DNA of 64,000 nucleotides. It comes from Stichopus chloronotus. Taxonomy: Eukaryota > Echinodermata > Holothuroidea > Aspidochirotida > Stichopodidae. The notes below the pieces were generated by a model. The model saw nothing but the letters and a program-made list of their open reading frames with translations. It was not told where the DNA came from and did no database searches. Positions 36,019 through 48,336 of the stretch are shown piece after piece. Position 1 is the stretch's first letter, and every line of letters starts with the position of its first letter. The stretch lies in assembly GCA_021234535.1 (NCBI GenBank), contig CM037843.1, forward strand, positions 16,137,677 to 16,201,676. Reading direction: 5' to 3'. The position numbers were made by a program, and so were the translations under genes.

Positions 36019-36021
36019 ATG
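36019..36021 (+). CDS. AP2S1: AP2S1 exon 1 (ATG only)
   Basis: The ATG is followed directly by a GTATGT donor, and exon 2 opens in phase 0 with Ile2. The context GAAAATG has A at -3. Confidence 0.8.
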
Positions 36022-39000
36022 GTATGTTTTTTACCTTTCCACCAAGTGACAAGGACTCGGAGAAGCAATGTCTCCTGAGCGTGTGATATTTGTTCATTTT
36101 TTAGGCTTAAATTATTTGGTAGCGTTCAAACTACAATCTTAGATACCTTAACTGCATGCCTTCATAATATATCGAGTGGCTTATGAATTGTTACACTACA
36201 AATGGTACGGTAATATTAATACTAACCTGTTTAGCAATAGGGGACTACATTATAACATCTATACAATTCAATATAGGCTAGATTGCCTAGGCTAGATTGC
36301 CTAGGCTATTTGTTCAAGTTTTAGTCAGGATGGTGGCACCCACTACTACTACCAAATGACGCATTTAAGGATTTGATGAAAGATCATCAAGCAGTTGAAA
36401 TTCCCAAAATACTTTTTTAGATGGGACTTTGGTAGAATCAGTCTAGCAAGGGAATGTACAGAATGACACAAACTTGTGTCGAGACACATCCCTAGATTAA
36501 TACACCATTGTTAGGTCTAGGCTGCTACTAGTACCACCACCCTTGCAACACCAGATGTTGTTAGTTAATTTTTTTCTAACTGGGTCTAGGCATGAATGAG
36601 TGGACAATAACAGGAGCGTAATACAGTGTGGTATGGAATACAGTATGTCTCTGTTGCATTGGTGCAGCCAGAATTTTGGATTACGGGAATAGGGGTGAAG
36701 TGAGAATTGTTTAAATGTTATCTAGTAGGAGCACCAGCGTCGATTGGAGTGGAGCATACTAGAAGAATTACATAATAATACCCCCTATATCACAGGAGAT
36801 CACTCTTCCCATGCTTAGCAAGTAAACTCCAGGAAATGGTACTATAAGTCTTTTCTTTGATGGAAAATATATCCTCTTCTTGTTGGGAGTTTCCTGCTTT
36901 AATAGTCTTATAAAATTTGCAGAGAGCATGATGAGTACAGTACTTGCTTAAATTTTTAAGGCAGAACATGAGCAACACCAAGAAAATTCATGGATGCAGA
37001 GGGCACTGAAGTACTGAGTTTGCATTTTCTCTGACTTCTCTTTCAATTTTTTCTGATTCTTTTGTCTTAAAGTGCACTGGTAATTCATTTGAGTCAGTCA
37101 GGGGTTGACTGGCGCCCCTGACGGTATGGTAGCACTGCCCCTGCTGGGTAAGTTGTCAGGACCCAACACTGAAATTGCTACCCGGATTCAAAGTATCATT
37201 GTGGGTGTTGCAAAAAACTTAAAATCTTCTTAAGTTAAACTTATCAGTTCATCTTTTCTTATCAGTTCATCTTTTGTTGAACATAAATGCAGCATGTATG
37301 CTAAAAAGACTTCATTGTCATGAAGGATACATGTTAACATTTACTTGCAAAGCAAAAAGTCCTACAGAATTCAATTACGACTTCACAATAAACTTGTAGT
37401 CTAGCAAAAGTTGTGCTATGGGCACCCTTGAACTCACTGTGGACTGCAGGAAGCTGGATCCAAATTTTGTAGCCCTTGCGAACACAGATGCATAGTGTAA
37501 GACATGTGATGACTGTAACCAATGTAACCAGTGGTCAGTTCTATATTATAGTAGAATTGCACACCCTGAGCATTTTTATCTTGGTTTTGCAATAGATTCG
37601 ATTCATTCTTATCCAAAATCGTGCCGGGAAAACGAGACTTGCCAAGTGGTATATGCACTTTGATGATGATGAGAAACAAAAGTTGATCGAAGAAGTTCAT
37701 GCTCTCGTGACAGTAAGGGATGCCAAACACACTAACTTTGTTGAGGTGAGTAAACTCAAGGGATTTTGCAGTTTTGTTGTGAATGATTGGATCAATAGAG
37801 TCTGATATATTGCTAAGCCTAAAATGGGTCACAAACAACAGCACGTTGTCTTTTATATCAAAACAATGTACAGCACACTTAACAAAGTTGAAAAGTTTCT
37901 TACCATATATCACAATATTACTAGAAACAAAAACAAGTCCATTTAGTCTATAAAGACTCCAGTTCTCTTCAAATCCACTGGAGTTTGAAACCCATCTCAA
38001 TCATTTATTTGCCAGTAGCTCTCGTGGGGATAGATTAAAAAAATTCACATGTACCCCTAAAACTTGAAAGTTTCTACTCCTTCACCATTAATAAAAACTG
38101 ACACTTCCTGTTAACGTACCACACTTAATAACTACATACACAAATTTTGGCAAAAATGCTGTTTTACATTTCATACTCATTGTTTGCTGTGATGCCATCA
38201 TTTCTGGCGTGGTGCCTTACCTACAGATGGCATTGCAAAAAGATCTTGTCAAGCTGCTGTTACAGTATAGTTTTCTTATTCATCTCTGCTTTCTGTATTT
38301 AGATTATTTTATCATCAATTAAATGGGAAATTTGAAAGTAGCATAAATTTGAAATGAGATAAGCTGGTGCAAATTTTTTTTTATTAAAAATAGCACCTGA
38401 AAATAAAAAGTATTCCAGACCCTGGTATATAAGTATTTAGGGAACAGTTTGTAAGGTTTTGTTCAAGATAATGAACATTCCTTAATCATCTTGTCACTGC
38501 ACTATCACAGACTTACCCACATTGCAAGTTTTTTTAGTGCTAGTGTCTAGTTGTACCCTTGTATTAGATTTGCAGTAGCAGTGGTATGTAAATTATGATG
38601 AGACCTACAGTACCGACAAGGAGAAACATTATTTTTGTTTTTTTTTTTTAGCTTTTTTCCTTTGTGTGTACTGCTTGGCAGCATAGTGTATCAATCACAT
38701 TGTTTGTGATGTCTAGCTTGTAGACAAAAGTCTTGGACAAAACAAATACAGATGTGAACATCACTAATTTCATTTTAGTGTAGTATGATGTCAAGAAAGG
38801 TATAGTGTACAGTAAACTTACAAGTTTTAGTTTGCATAATAGCTCCAGAAGTGCAGAAATTCAAGAAGCCAACTGTTGTGGGCTGACAGGGGTCAAACTG
38901 TGGTAATGTTTTGATTGGAAACAGTATCTCTTCTGACATGTACCGTCCTCCAATGTACAGCAGTCCTAAAGCTTCTTTCTTTCTCGGTGGAGGAAGTTTC

Positions 39001-40701
39001 ACTTCATCAATTGATGAATACCATGCTAAGAGAGAATCTCAAGTTTGATTTCATTCCAAAGAATGAAATAGTGTGACCAAATTCATGAGCGGATGTTGTT
39101 GTTTGTTTAGCAGTTAACCCATTTCGATAAGCAAATGTTAGACAACCGGTCCAGTAAAACACTAAAAAAATGTAGTGCACTCAAATGTGTTGCCATTATG
39201 CCATATCGCTGTGGCTTCGTCTTCAAATAACTTCAGAGAGAATTCAGATTTTTTCAATGTCATGCAATACTGCTGTGTGCATTTCTTACCATACAATTCC
39301 TGTATGCCAGATTCACAAAAAAAAAACTTCCTTGTTGCAGTATATATCCTCAAGGCAACAAAGTATTTTCTCATCCTGGGAGGTTGGCATTCTCATTGTA
39401 CATACAGTACAGTGCCAGGGTCAGGGTTTGTAAGGAATAATGAGCTCTAAATGCAGGCAGTGACCGCTCTACAAACTTAGTCAGCCTTTGTTTTGGGAGT
39501 ACATTTTGTGTGGGGTTCATACAGTAGATGATTCAAAAGGTGCCATTATAACCTATAACTGGAAAGAATAATCAGACTATTAATGTTAACTGTCCATGCT
39601 CTTGTCAGGGCTCATACCCTTGGCACATCTCCCGTCATGTAATTGTTGAATGTTGTTCATTGCATATTTCAAATCATACTTTCGTGCCTGTATTTTTTCT
39701 TTTATAGTACTTGAATGGTTTTGAAGGGTCCCACACTTCGGATGTATTAATGTCATTTTTCTGTTTCCTTTGCAGTTCAGAAATTTTAAAATTGTATACA
39801 GACGGTATGCTGGACTGTACTTTTGTATTTGTGTAGACATTGGAGACAATAACCTGGCTTACTTGGAGGCTATACATAATTTTGTTGAGGTGATTTTTTT
39901 TCTTTTCTTAGTTCACAGTCACCTAACTCTTTGTTATATTTTGTCCATGAGTAATGTATGTGTTATTCTTATTTGTGACATTTTTTTTCTCTTGTGATAT
40001 CATTTTTGTTGTTAAATTGCTGAATTTTGCAGCATAACACCTTGCTAATTATTCATTTCTGATATTCAGCAACATCATGAAAAGAAAACAAGAGTTTGAT
40101 GATTTTTCAAAATAAACCAATGATGACTGCTTATTTCCTTTAAACATTCCCCATCTTACTGTATACATTTTGCACGTTACTCTAAGTGCCACATTTGCGA
40201 CGGATTTTGAAATTTAGAAAATATGCAGTAAACACCTCCATCGCTGATTAATTATTCTTTTTTTTCAATTTTCCACAATTCTGAAAGAAATTTACCACAA
40301 GTTACTGTATGTCAAATTTGTACAGTAGGTAGTCATTCAGTAATTATGAATTCTCTGACTGGTCACCCACTTTACTGGTTAACTTTACCATCTTGTACCA
40401 AGAAACAACAGTTTATACAATTTACATACATTTCCTTTGTATTAAGAGGTCGATTATTTTCTCTCATAAAATCAAGGGGACTGTTTTAAGTTTTTTTGCC
40501 TTTCTTCTTCCCTAACTTGTCGGTTTATTTTCCCCCCAGGTTTTGAACGAACACTTCCATAATGTTTGCGAATTAGATTTGGTGTTCAATTTCTACAAAG
40601 TCTACTCCGTCGTCGACGAGATGTTCCTCGCGGGGGAAATACGGGAGACGAGCCAGACGAAAGTACTGAAGCAACTTACAGCTCTGTCACAGCTTGAATG
40701 A
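36019..40701 (+). CDS. AP2S1: AP-2 clathrin adaptor complex subunit sigma (4 exons, 142 aa)
   Basis: Join 36019-36021, 37596-37745, 39776-39889, 40540-40701; 429 nt give 142 aa, the length of human AP2S1 as I recall it. Seen: [20 protein letters not shown] with the dileucine-cargo-binding Arg15 intact, [69 protein letters not shown] and the C-terminal VLKQL. Role: the small core subunit of AP-2 at the plasma membrane, which helps bind acidic dileucine signals in clathrin-mediated endocytosis. The first coding exon holds only the ATG; I recall the same split in vertebrate AP2S1. It is head to head with POLR2G. Confidence 0.95.
36279..36310. repeat. Short tandem duplication in AP2S1 intron 1
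   Basis: Two copies of a 16-bp unit GGCTAGATTGCCTA. Confidence 0.7.
37596..37745 (+). CDS. AP2S1: AP2S1 exon 2
   Basis: 50 codons from Ile2 to the Glu of NFVE. It carries the longin-like fold start and Arg15. Acceptor TTTGCAATAG, donor GTGAGT. Confidence 0.97.
39776..39889 (+). CDS. AP2S1: AP2S1 exon 3
   Basis: 38 codons from [13 protein letters not shown] to HNFVE. Acceptor TTCCTTTGCAG, donor GTGATT. Confidence 0.97.
40540..40701 (+). CDS. AP2S1: AP2S1 exon 4 and stop
   Basis: 53 codons from VLNEHFHN to SQLE and TGA. The acceptor TTTTCCCCCCAG has a strong pyrimidine tract. Confidence 0.97.
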   Translation, partial: VLNEHFHNVCELDLVFNFYKVYSVVDEMFLAGEIRETSQTKVLKQLTALSQLE

Positions 40702-42821
40702 TTGCCATAGGTTGTCATGGACTGTTTAGTATTGAAATCTTAGGGGAGAGAGATTCCTGTAATATCATTCCTACCAAATGGAATCTAAACATTCAGGAAG
40801 ATGCCGTGGTCATCATTTATTCAAGCACTGCTGAAATGACTTTGTATGGTTTCACCATTGCAATCCACTTTTCAGTGAAAGCTGGAAAGTAATATTTCCC
40901 TCACAATGCGATTTGGAAGATTTTCTAGCAATTAAAGGACCAAAGTCGAACGATCATAACCAAAAAAAAAAAAAGAAAAAAATGTGATGCCTCTATGCGG
41001 TCTATCCCTCGACCTCGCAGCATGTCATTTTCGTGAGGGCGACTCTATCGTGTGAGGTGAACAAGCTCTCTGTAAATGTTCTCAAGAGAGGGAACTTTGC
41101 AGCGCTCACAAGGAGCTGATCCAGTTGTTCGTACAAATGATGTATTTAATCTTCAATATTTTCAAATGTATAGAAAAAAAATTCATGGTCTCATTGTAGC
41201 GGACCCTCAGTTAATGTTGGGGTCTGATGTATTATGAAATGCCATAAGGGTATATTTATTAGGAATTCCCCTCATTCCAAAATTTGGAAATGGATTAACG
41301 TTAGTAAAACATGCCGGGAGAGTCTATTGACGTAACTCTAGTAGAAGAAAACCTTAAACACAAAAGATGTCATTTAATTTATGAACAAATGTGATGGTGT
41401 GTCATCTGAATTTCATAAACATTGTTAAATTTCAAATGTCTCAGCTAAGACAGGATTGGGTTCCAAAGCCCATGATTCATGTGATCAAGTCCACCAAGGT
41501 AGCTCAGTTCTTACCCTAATCAAGGAACATAAAGCTCGAAAGGAGTACCTTGTCTAAACACTTGTACACTGTGTCGGCAAAAACGTGTCACTGCGGTCTT
41601 TGTTCACAGTTGCAATTGAGAGAAGCACCATTTGGGACCGTGGGCGCGTTTCACAACCGCAAGAAGTAGCTATGTGACAGATTAAAATCAGGTATATTCT
41701 GGAGAACCTGGAACTGTATCATAATTGTTCATCACAAGTAGATTAATACTTACTGTAGTTCGTTCTTGAGAGTAAAGTTGTGTTCCCACAGGAAATTAAT
41801 CACCAGTATACTAGGAATCTACCTGGCAGCTTTGAATGTTTTAGCTGATTTATTGTAATTTGTAAAACCTTGGAACTTTGGTTTTACTGAGGTGACTGTA
41901 TTTTTTTTTTTCTTATTTTTGTGATACCTGTTGTGATGAGGAAAAAGGTCAACTCAAGTTATTTGTATTTCATCATCTTTTGACAAGAATAATTCTATGA
42001 CTTTAATGGGAATGTCTGAATTTTAATTGCCTTCAAGAAAGGACTTCTTTAGTGAGATTGTGTGCAGTACTGCCAATAAGCATTTAGCTGTAAGCTGTAA
42101 TGTAAAGCACTCAGTGGAAGACTTAACTAACTCTCATGGTTGCACCATGAGTGTCACTGTGGGAAAGTCAGATCTCATCGTTAAAATCGCTTTGATGCAA
42201 CCCAAGAGGTTTCCTTATTTAGACCAAGATGGACGCTTTCCATCCCTGGTTGTAAGTCGTAATGGAATCGCACATGTCGTCTTCAGAGAAGCGATTAATT
42301 TAGCCAAAGACATAACTGTATTGAGAGGATGAGGATCGAAATCTGAACTTCCCACTTAAAAAAAAACACTCCATATGAACGTATGAGCTTCCATATAATG
42401 TCTAGGTTTAAAATGTGATTTCAAGGGGTTTTTTTTGCAAGAACCCTTAGGTTTGCCTTTTTGAGGTTGATGAGTCTGCAATAGTTCCATTCACATATCC
42501 AATGTCTAATTTGCCTGTATTATACCATTGTCCCTCCACAAATCTCCCAGCCCTTCATTTCATGTGACGATATCACTAGAGTCGTCACAACATGGGTGGT
42601 AGCGGTCGGTGTTCTTGAACGAGTGGTGTGCAACTGCTTGTGGATCAGTTGAAACTTTTAATACAAAAATCATGAACTTTTGACAATGTGATATATATGG
42701 TAAATTTAATTATATTTGACCATCAAGCAAAAAAGCTTAAAGAAAATCTTTGTAATACTCTCTTCTCTGTGTTATTTGTGACTAACAGCCGAAGGTTTTA
42801 TGTTACGGTTACATTCATTTT

Positions 42822-42827
42822 ATTAAA
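42822..42827 (+). terminator. Candidate (variant) polyadenylation signal for AP2S1
   Basis: ATTAAA, 2.1 kb after the stop. I saw no earlier canonical AATAAA in the AP2S1 3' flank. Weak evidence. Confidence 0.2.
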
Positions 42828-44447
42828 AATTACAAAACATTGGCACAATATATGACAAACTTACAATGGCGGCTTTAAAGTCAGAAGAAATGGCAGTTAC
42901 ACAGTTACACCCATCCATTGGTGGCTAGCCCCTTCCCCCCCCCCCCAAAGAAAAATGGACAGACAATTCACATAAACTATTATACACGTTTAGTTTCCTT
43001 GTGTCAACAAAGAAAGCTTTGCACTCAGGTTGGCGTATGTGTGTGCATGTATGTGACATATAAGAATGCGAGGTATGTTGCACAATAACCAATTGGTTGA
43101 TTTTGCTCAATCTTGGTGTGTGTGTATGTGATATTGAGTAGATGTGCCCTGTCGCTTTTGATAGTGGTCAAAGCTCATTTGGGATCCTCAGAGGCAAAAA
43201 AAAAAGAATTTATTTTGGTTGCTGTGACTTGGTGTCCATTGTCCAACTGGTGACATAATTTTAGGATAAGATAGACAAGGAGGAGAAAAGGTAATATTTA
43301 TCTCATTAATACGAAAGGGTCAAAAGGTCAGAAATGTTTTATGGATATCTTTCCAACAGAGCCTTTTAAGGGGATGGTATAATGCGAAATTTTGTTCATC
43401 TATGTGAAGTGCATATGATGACCTCATTTGACCTTTAAGACTGAGATGTGTAGACAGTTCCTAATAAAGTTGGAACATGGGTTGTGCTGGCAATTGCTCG
43501 GTCATCTACTTTGTTTTCTTAAGTGCTTCAGGGAAGAGAAAATAGGGGAAAAGATCACCTGTCACAAAGTCTGAAAAAACTATGCACTCATCTTCCAGAT
43601 ATTTGAATATGGATATTGTCTCGACATTTTTGTTGGCCCTACAAATTTCAGATTCCCATGAAAGTCTAGCAGTCAATTACTGTTACTTAAAATCAAACAG
43701 ACCAATGCAAATCAATATGAATTTTAACATATTCAAAAATGGGGCTTAAACGATGTGTTTTTGTAGTGGCTATAACATATTTGACTTTCACAAAGTGGAA
43801 AGTATGACAAATGTTCAACCCATATTCCAGTTTTCAACAATGGTTTTGTTGTAGTGGCACTACATATTCCATGGAATTTGACTTTAACGGATAAATTTCT
43901 AACTCCTATTCCAGCTTTAAGACAAACCAAAAATCCAATGATACTACTCTTCTATGATGCTCCTAAATCAAGTTATTGACATTTTTGTGAAAAGCTTATG
44001 ATGTACATGTAAGTGCAGCAGCACAGGTTGTGCTGAATACAGACTCTGTTTTAAGTGTGCACATATATGCACAGGTATGCATGCTTGTTGTGCCATTACT
44101 TCTGCATAGAGGGTACACACACACACAACTGTACTCTTAATAAATGGGAATGGAGTAATTCTTCCAATCATCAAAACCTGGCTGATCTCTATCTATTGAT
44201 CCTTGCAGAAAAAAACCAAAAAAAGTCCATGGTTTAGCGATAGGCAGGCTGCTAAATGACCTTGAATGACCTATATGATTTATACCATTGCTCTGCATTT
44301 TCAGACCTCTTAATCTGAGACTTAGTTTAAAGTTAACATCATTACACGAGGATCCATAGTGCAATTTGACACTTGTTTTGAGAGAGTAAACCACTGAAAC
44401 ATGATCTCAAAATGAATGTCTAGATGCCTTTAAATAGGCCTGAAAAG

Positions 44448-44538
44448 TGCAATTTCCTGCTATCTGGGAGTCTTTCATGGCAAACAATTTCTTGGTACAC
44501 CACCTGCCAAACAATGTGGCACTCTGCTTAGATAGTAA
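44448..44538 (+). repeat. Interspersed repeat, copy 3
   Basis: CAATTTCCTGCTATCTGGGA, CAATTTCTTGGTACAC, then TGTGGCACTCTGCTTAGATA and a C-rich tract. Confidence 0.6.
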
Positions 44539-45381
44539 GATGTGAATTTGCCCGATCTCCCCCCCCCCCAATAAAATGTCCCTAGAACCGTACTTGCACT
44601 CACCCTCCTCTCTCCCTAAACCCTTCTGTTATCTGGTAAACATTCTATAGAGTGTTACACTGGTAAAAAATCAAGACTGTTAATATTTTCAAAGTTGAAA
44701 CATTTATGCACAATGCTTGAAAACACAAGGTTAAGAAAATTCTGTCAGACTGCTGTACTTGGTAAGTTACAAGTTAATGAATTTTGCAAACAACTGCCAC
44801 CAAGGAAATACATGTTTTTGAAAGACAGAAAATAATACCACATATTAAACAAGGTTAAGAAATGTTATATAAGCCCTTAAAGTACTGGATAAGACAATTC
44901 CATTAAGACAATGTTATCAAAATCACGTCTCCTTCACACATGCATACGTAAAAAGATACCGATGGAATCACCACCTTGGAAAAAGGCTGATCAGGATGAT
45001 GTGGTTTTAGTAGGATACAAAGTGAAAATGATCAGTCCCCATACAGTGCAGTACATCATTTAACTTAGATGCATTTGGTACCAATGATGCATATCTCGAG
45101 CAATCTGAGCCATCTCCAGCAGACTGTCCTTTGTATAGCACAGATATTCATGGTATGGACTCTGAAAACAAAATGTCCCAAGAAATTTTACACCAATATC
45201 TTATCTTAAAACAAACGATCCTTGTAGAGTTTAAAGATATCTTTCCTTTGCTTCAAATATGACAAGCAGTCCTAGTCTGATTCCTGACATGACTCATCAC
45301 AGCTGGCATAAAGGAGGAGAAATGTATAGCCTACACAATAACAAAAATTACATACTGTACCCATGAAATATATTAAATTTG

Positions 45382-45850
45382 GCCTTGACAATTTTTCCTG
45401 CTGAAGTAAAACTATGTTTCTCATTGTCAGACATACTGATAACTCTTTCCAGCTGAAGTAACACTGACACGTGTCTTCTTTCACTGTCACAGTAGCACAT
45501 TTTCAAGCTGAAGACTGTCTTTCACTGTCAGAGTGATGGTCAGACACTAACTTTTTCCTGCTAAAGTAAGACTGACTTTGTCTCTCACTGTCAAACAAGA
45601 ACACGTTTTCCTCGCTGAATTGAGACTGAATATGTCCGTCTCTGTCAGACGTAAACACTTTTTTCCTCATAAAGTAAAAGTGACAATGTCTGTAACTGTC
45701 AAACATCAACACTTTCCCAGCTTAAGTAAGACTGACTATGTCTCTCACTGTCTGGCAGTAACACTTTTACCTGGTGAAGTAAGACTGACTGTCTCTCACT
45801 CTCAGATATTAACACTTTTCTTTCTAAAGTAAGACTATGTCAGTCACTAC
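45382..45850. repeat. Minisatellite, about 60-bp unit, about 8 copies
   Basis: The degenerate unit resembles CCTGCTGAAGTAAGACTGAC, TATGTCTCTCACTGTCAGAC, then a short AACACTTTT-type linker. Because the unit is close to a multiple of three, it keeps reading frames open on both strands. It lies between the convergent AP2S1 and RhoGAP-like genes. Confidence 0.85.
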
Positions 45851-46367
45851 CTAATATTTTTTTTCTGCCAGTTCCTTGTTTACCAAAAGTAAACATTTAC
45901 GGTCTATATTATTATGATAATGATATCTTAAGGCCCTTATGAGCCCTAATTTAATTAGCCCTAATGATCTTTCTCTTAGTAATGGCAGATCTTGCCTTCA
46001 GCTCTGAGAATACATCATATTATGGAGCCAATTCAACACAACTATTTTGAATCCCAAACCAGTTACATCATGTAAACTAAGGCAAACTGTGACATTGAAA
46101 ATCAATAAATCTTTTCCACAAATTGAAATGAAAAAGCTGACTTATGGTTAAGCACTTTCATCACAGTTGGATTTGAAGTGGACAAGGTTTGTATGATATA
46201 ATGCAGTAGTTAATTTCTTTCTCTAGCAAAAGCTTCAAATGTTGCTGTGAATGTAAACTATTCCCATAATTTTCAGAAAAAAACCTTTGCTGAACTAAAT
46301 GCTACCCTAAACCTACTGCTTAACTAAACATAAGGAATTCTCACATTGTTTGCTCTTTGAGTTTATT

Positions 46368-46714
46368 TTAAATAGGGTGTTTAAAATATACAAACAAGGC
46401 ATACAAAGAAAACAGCTTAAATCATTGTTACACCACTCAGTCTCATCAATAAACATCTGCAAAAGCTTCATCTCCTCAAAACATTATGCATGTGATGAGT
46501 AACGGAAGATGCACCATTTGAATTTTGAAAAGTTTGGGTGAACAAATTATTTTTGTGCAATAAACAACTGAACTGCTATCTCTGAGAAACTTATTTATTG
46601 AAAAGAAGGGCTCTGTCTTTTCTTATTTAAAATGACCTACTATTCTATGTCCACACACATTGATTTTAAAAATATGATTGTTTGCTGTGAAAGGAACGCC
46701 TTACTTCCCTTTAA
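46368..46714. mobile_element. Solo copy of the second TTAA MITE family
   Basis: It shares an interior containing CAGTCTCATCAATAAACATC and ATTATGCATGTGATGAGTAA with 51680-52017. Its left tip has lost a few bases (TTAAATAGGGTGTTT); the right tip is CTTACTTCCCTTTAA. Confidence 0.7.
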
Positions 46715-48216
46715 CTACAATATTATTACATGGCAATGATGGCAAACCACAATCCATACATTCTCAACAATATGAGATGTTAGTTAATTTCAAATTAATT
46801 ACTCTGAAGGAAAGAAAAAATACAAGTGATCAAATTTTTAAGTTAAACCTTAAATAATCCAAACTAGTATTAGTCACATGATTATATTTTTGATTGTAAA
46901 CAGTGTGAAATCAATAGAATGGAGCATACAAGTTTCCATCCTACTTCAGATATGCTGGAAACTGTATTGACAAACTTGACAACCTGTTTGTGTCTGTGGG
47001 TACTTCAATTAATTCTTGAAGAGATTGCACATTTGGAGGAACTGTAACTCCACAGAATCTCCAAGGTCTTTAAATACAGTGAATACTAAGAAATACTTCT
47101 GACATTCATTTTAAAAAGCTTTTATGCAAAAATCAAAACTGAAGATCACCATCATCATCATTACAGAATAACTTTTGGAGGAGTTCCTCACATTATCAAT
47201 CAATAGTTTGTGGAGATGGATTGTTTCTGCTCGCAAACTCTTTGGCATACGGTCATGAAATCCTGTCATTTCATATGATATCTTATCACATTTCGAGCTA
47301 CGCAATTGCATGCATCAATGGCACTACCAGGTGTTTGGTAATGACTAGCTGTCCTGGTGAAACACTGGATCACAGAGCAAATCTACATTATTTCTTTGCT
47401 ACAACAGGTTTTCTCTCCAGACTCAGTATGTACTACAGTTTTGAGATGATACAATAACCTTAAAAGAATATTCCAGACCATCCCAAACTACAAGTCACAA
47501 ACAGAGAATATTCAATAATGACCATGCAAGCCATTTTCCCATAAAAGTAACACCCACTTGGTCCACAAAGATACGGAATAGTAACGCATTTTATGATACA
47601 TAATGTTCGAGAGAGCTGAACGAATGATTCACAGTCACAGCACGTTGACGTAAAAGTAGCACAATGTTTTGTTGTCCTTGGTCTCTGTGCGACTTCTATG
47701 TCATAGACTCTGTCGGCCTGTTAAAAAATTGTGGAGGTTTCAAACGATCCCTGTCTATACACAAAGACTTGGAACAGATTGAAAGTTGTTGACATGTACT
47801 TTCCTGTTATTGTGGACTTAACGAGAACATTTTGAATATTGCCTGGCCTATTCTTTTAACTGAGTGGCTGGGATATAGGTAGCTCTGACCCCCTACATAC
47901 TATGCTGCAAGAACTTCACAATTTATGCACATCCAGTCAAGCACAATTTTCCTTTCATTTACCGTCCCTCTCATGGACATCCATGAGGCTAGATCTGAAT
48001 TGTTGGATTTAACCAGAGCTTTCCAACTGGGAAGTCACGTACTACAGAGATCTATCACTCACATCCAGTTGAGTAAAGACGATGTAAAATGTACAAGTAA
48101 AGCATAACACCATGCACTACCACTGCAAGATGCAGTTCTTGTTTCTGACCTCTTTGATGAAAAACCAAACTGAAGGTTTTTTAATTTAAGTCTCTTTCAC
48201 AACAAGACATCCTACT

Positions 48217-48262
48217 TAAAGCAAGGATGATTATGATTAAAGCAAGGATGATTATGATTAAG
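48217..48262. repeat. 22-bp direct duplication
   Basis: AAAGCAAGGATGATTATGAT plus TA is repeated twice exactly, about 80 bp past the stop codon of the RhoGAP-like gene. Confidence 0.8.
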
Positions 48263-48336
48263 TTATTATATGCCACATGGCAACACACAGTACACATGAC
48301 ACCAAGACATCCACCACTACTGCCTGGTAAATGCAC

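Larger units (their letters stand above)
40702..45381. other. AP2S1 3' UTR and flank
   Basis: No gene seen. The first 2.1 kb could be 3' UTR. A 101-codon frame at 42027-42332 begins at a non-ATG codon and was not recognised. Poly-C runs occur near 42938 and 44561. Confidence 0.5.
45851..48336. other. 3' flank of the RhoGAP-like gene
   Basis: It holds the solo MITE (46368-46714). No exon or clear polyA signal for the - strand gene could be placed. Confidence 0.5.

Noticed and set aside
37434..38000. 188-codon - frame
   Set aside because: It is the antisense shadow of AP2S1 exon 2 and its flanks.
42027..42332. 101-codon + frame after AP2S1
   Set aside because: Non-ATG start, probable 3' UTR, and no family recognised.
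45503..45832. Repeat-peptide genes on both strands
   Set aside because: Open frames follow from the roughly 60-bp repeat unit; there is no start context or conserved feature.
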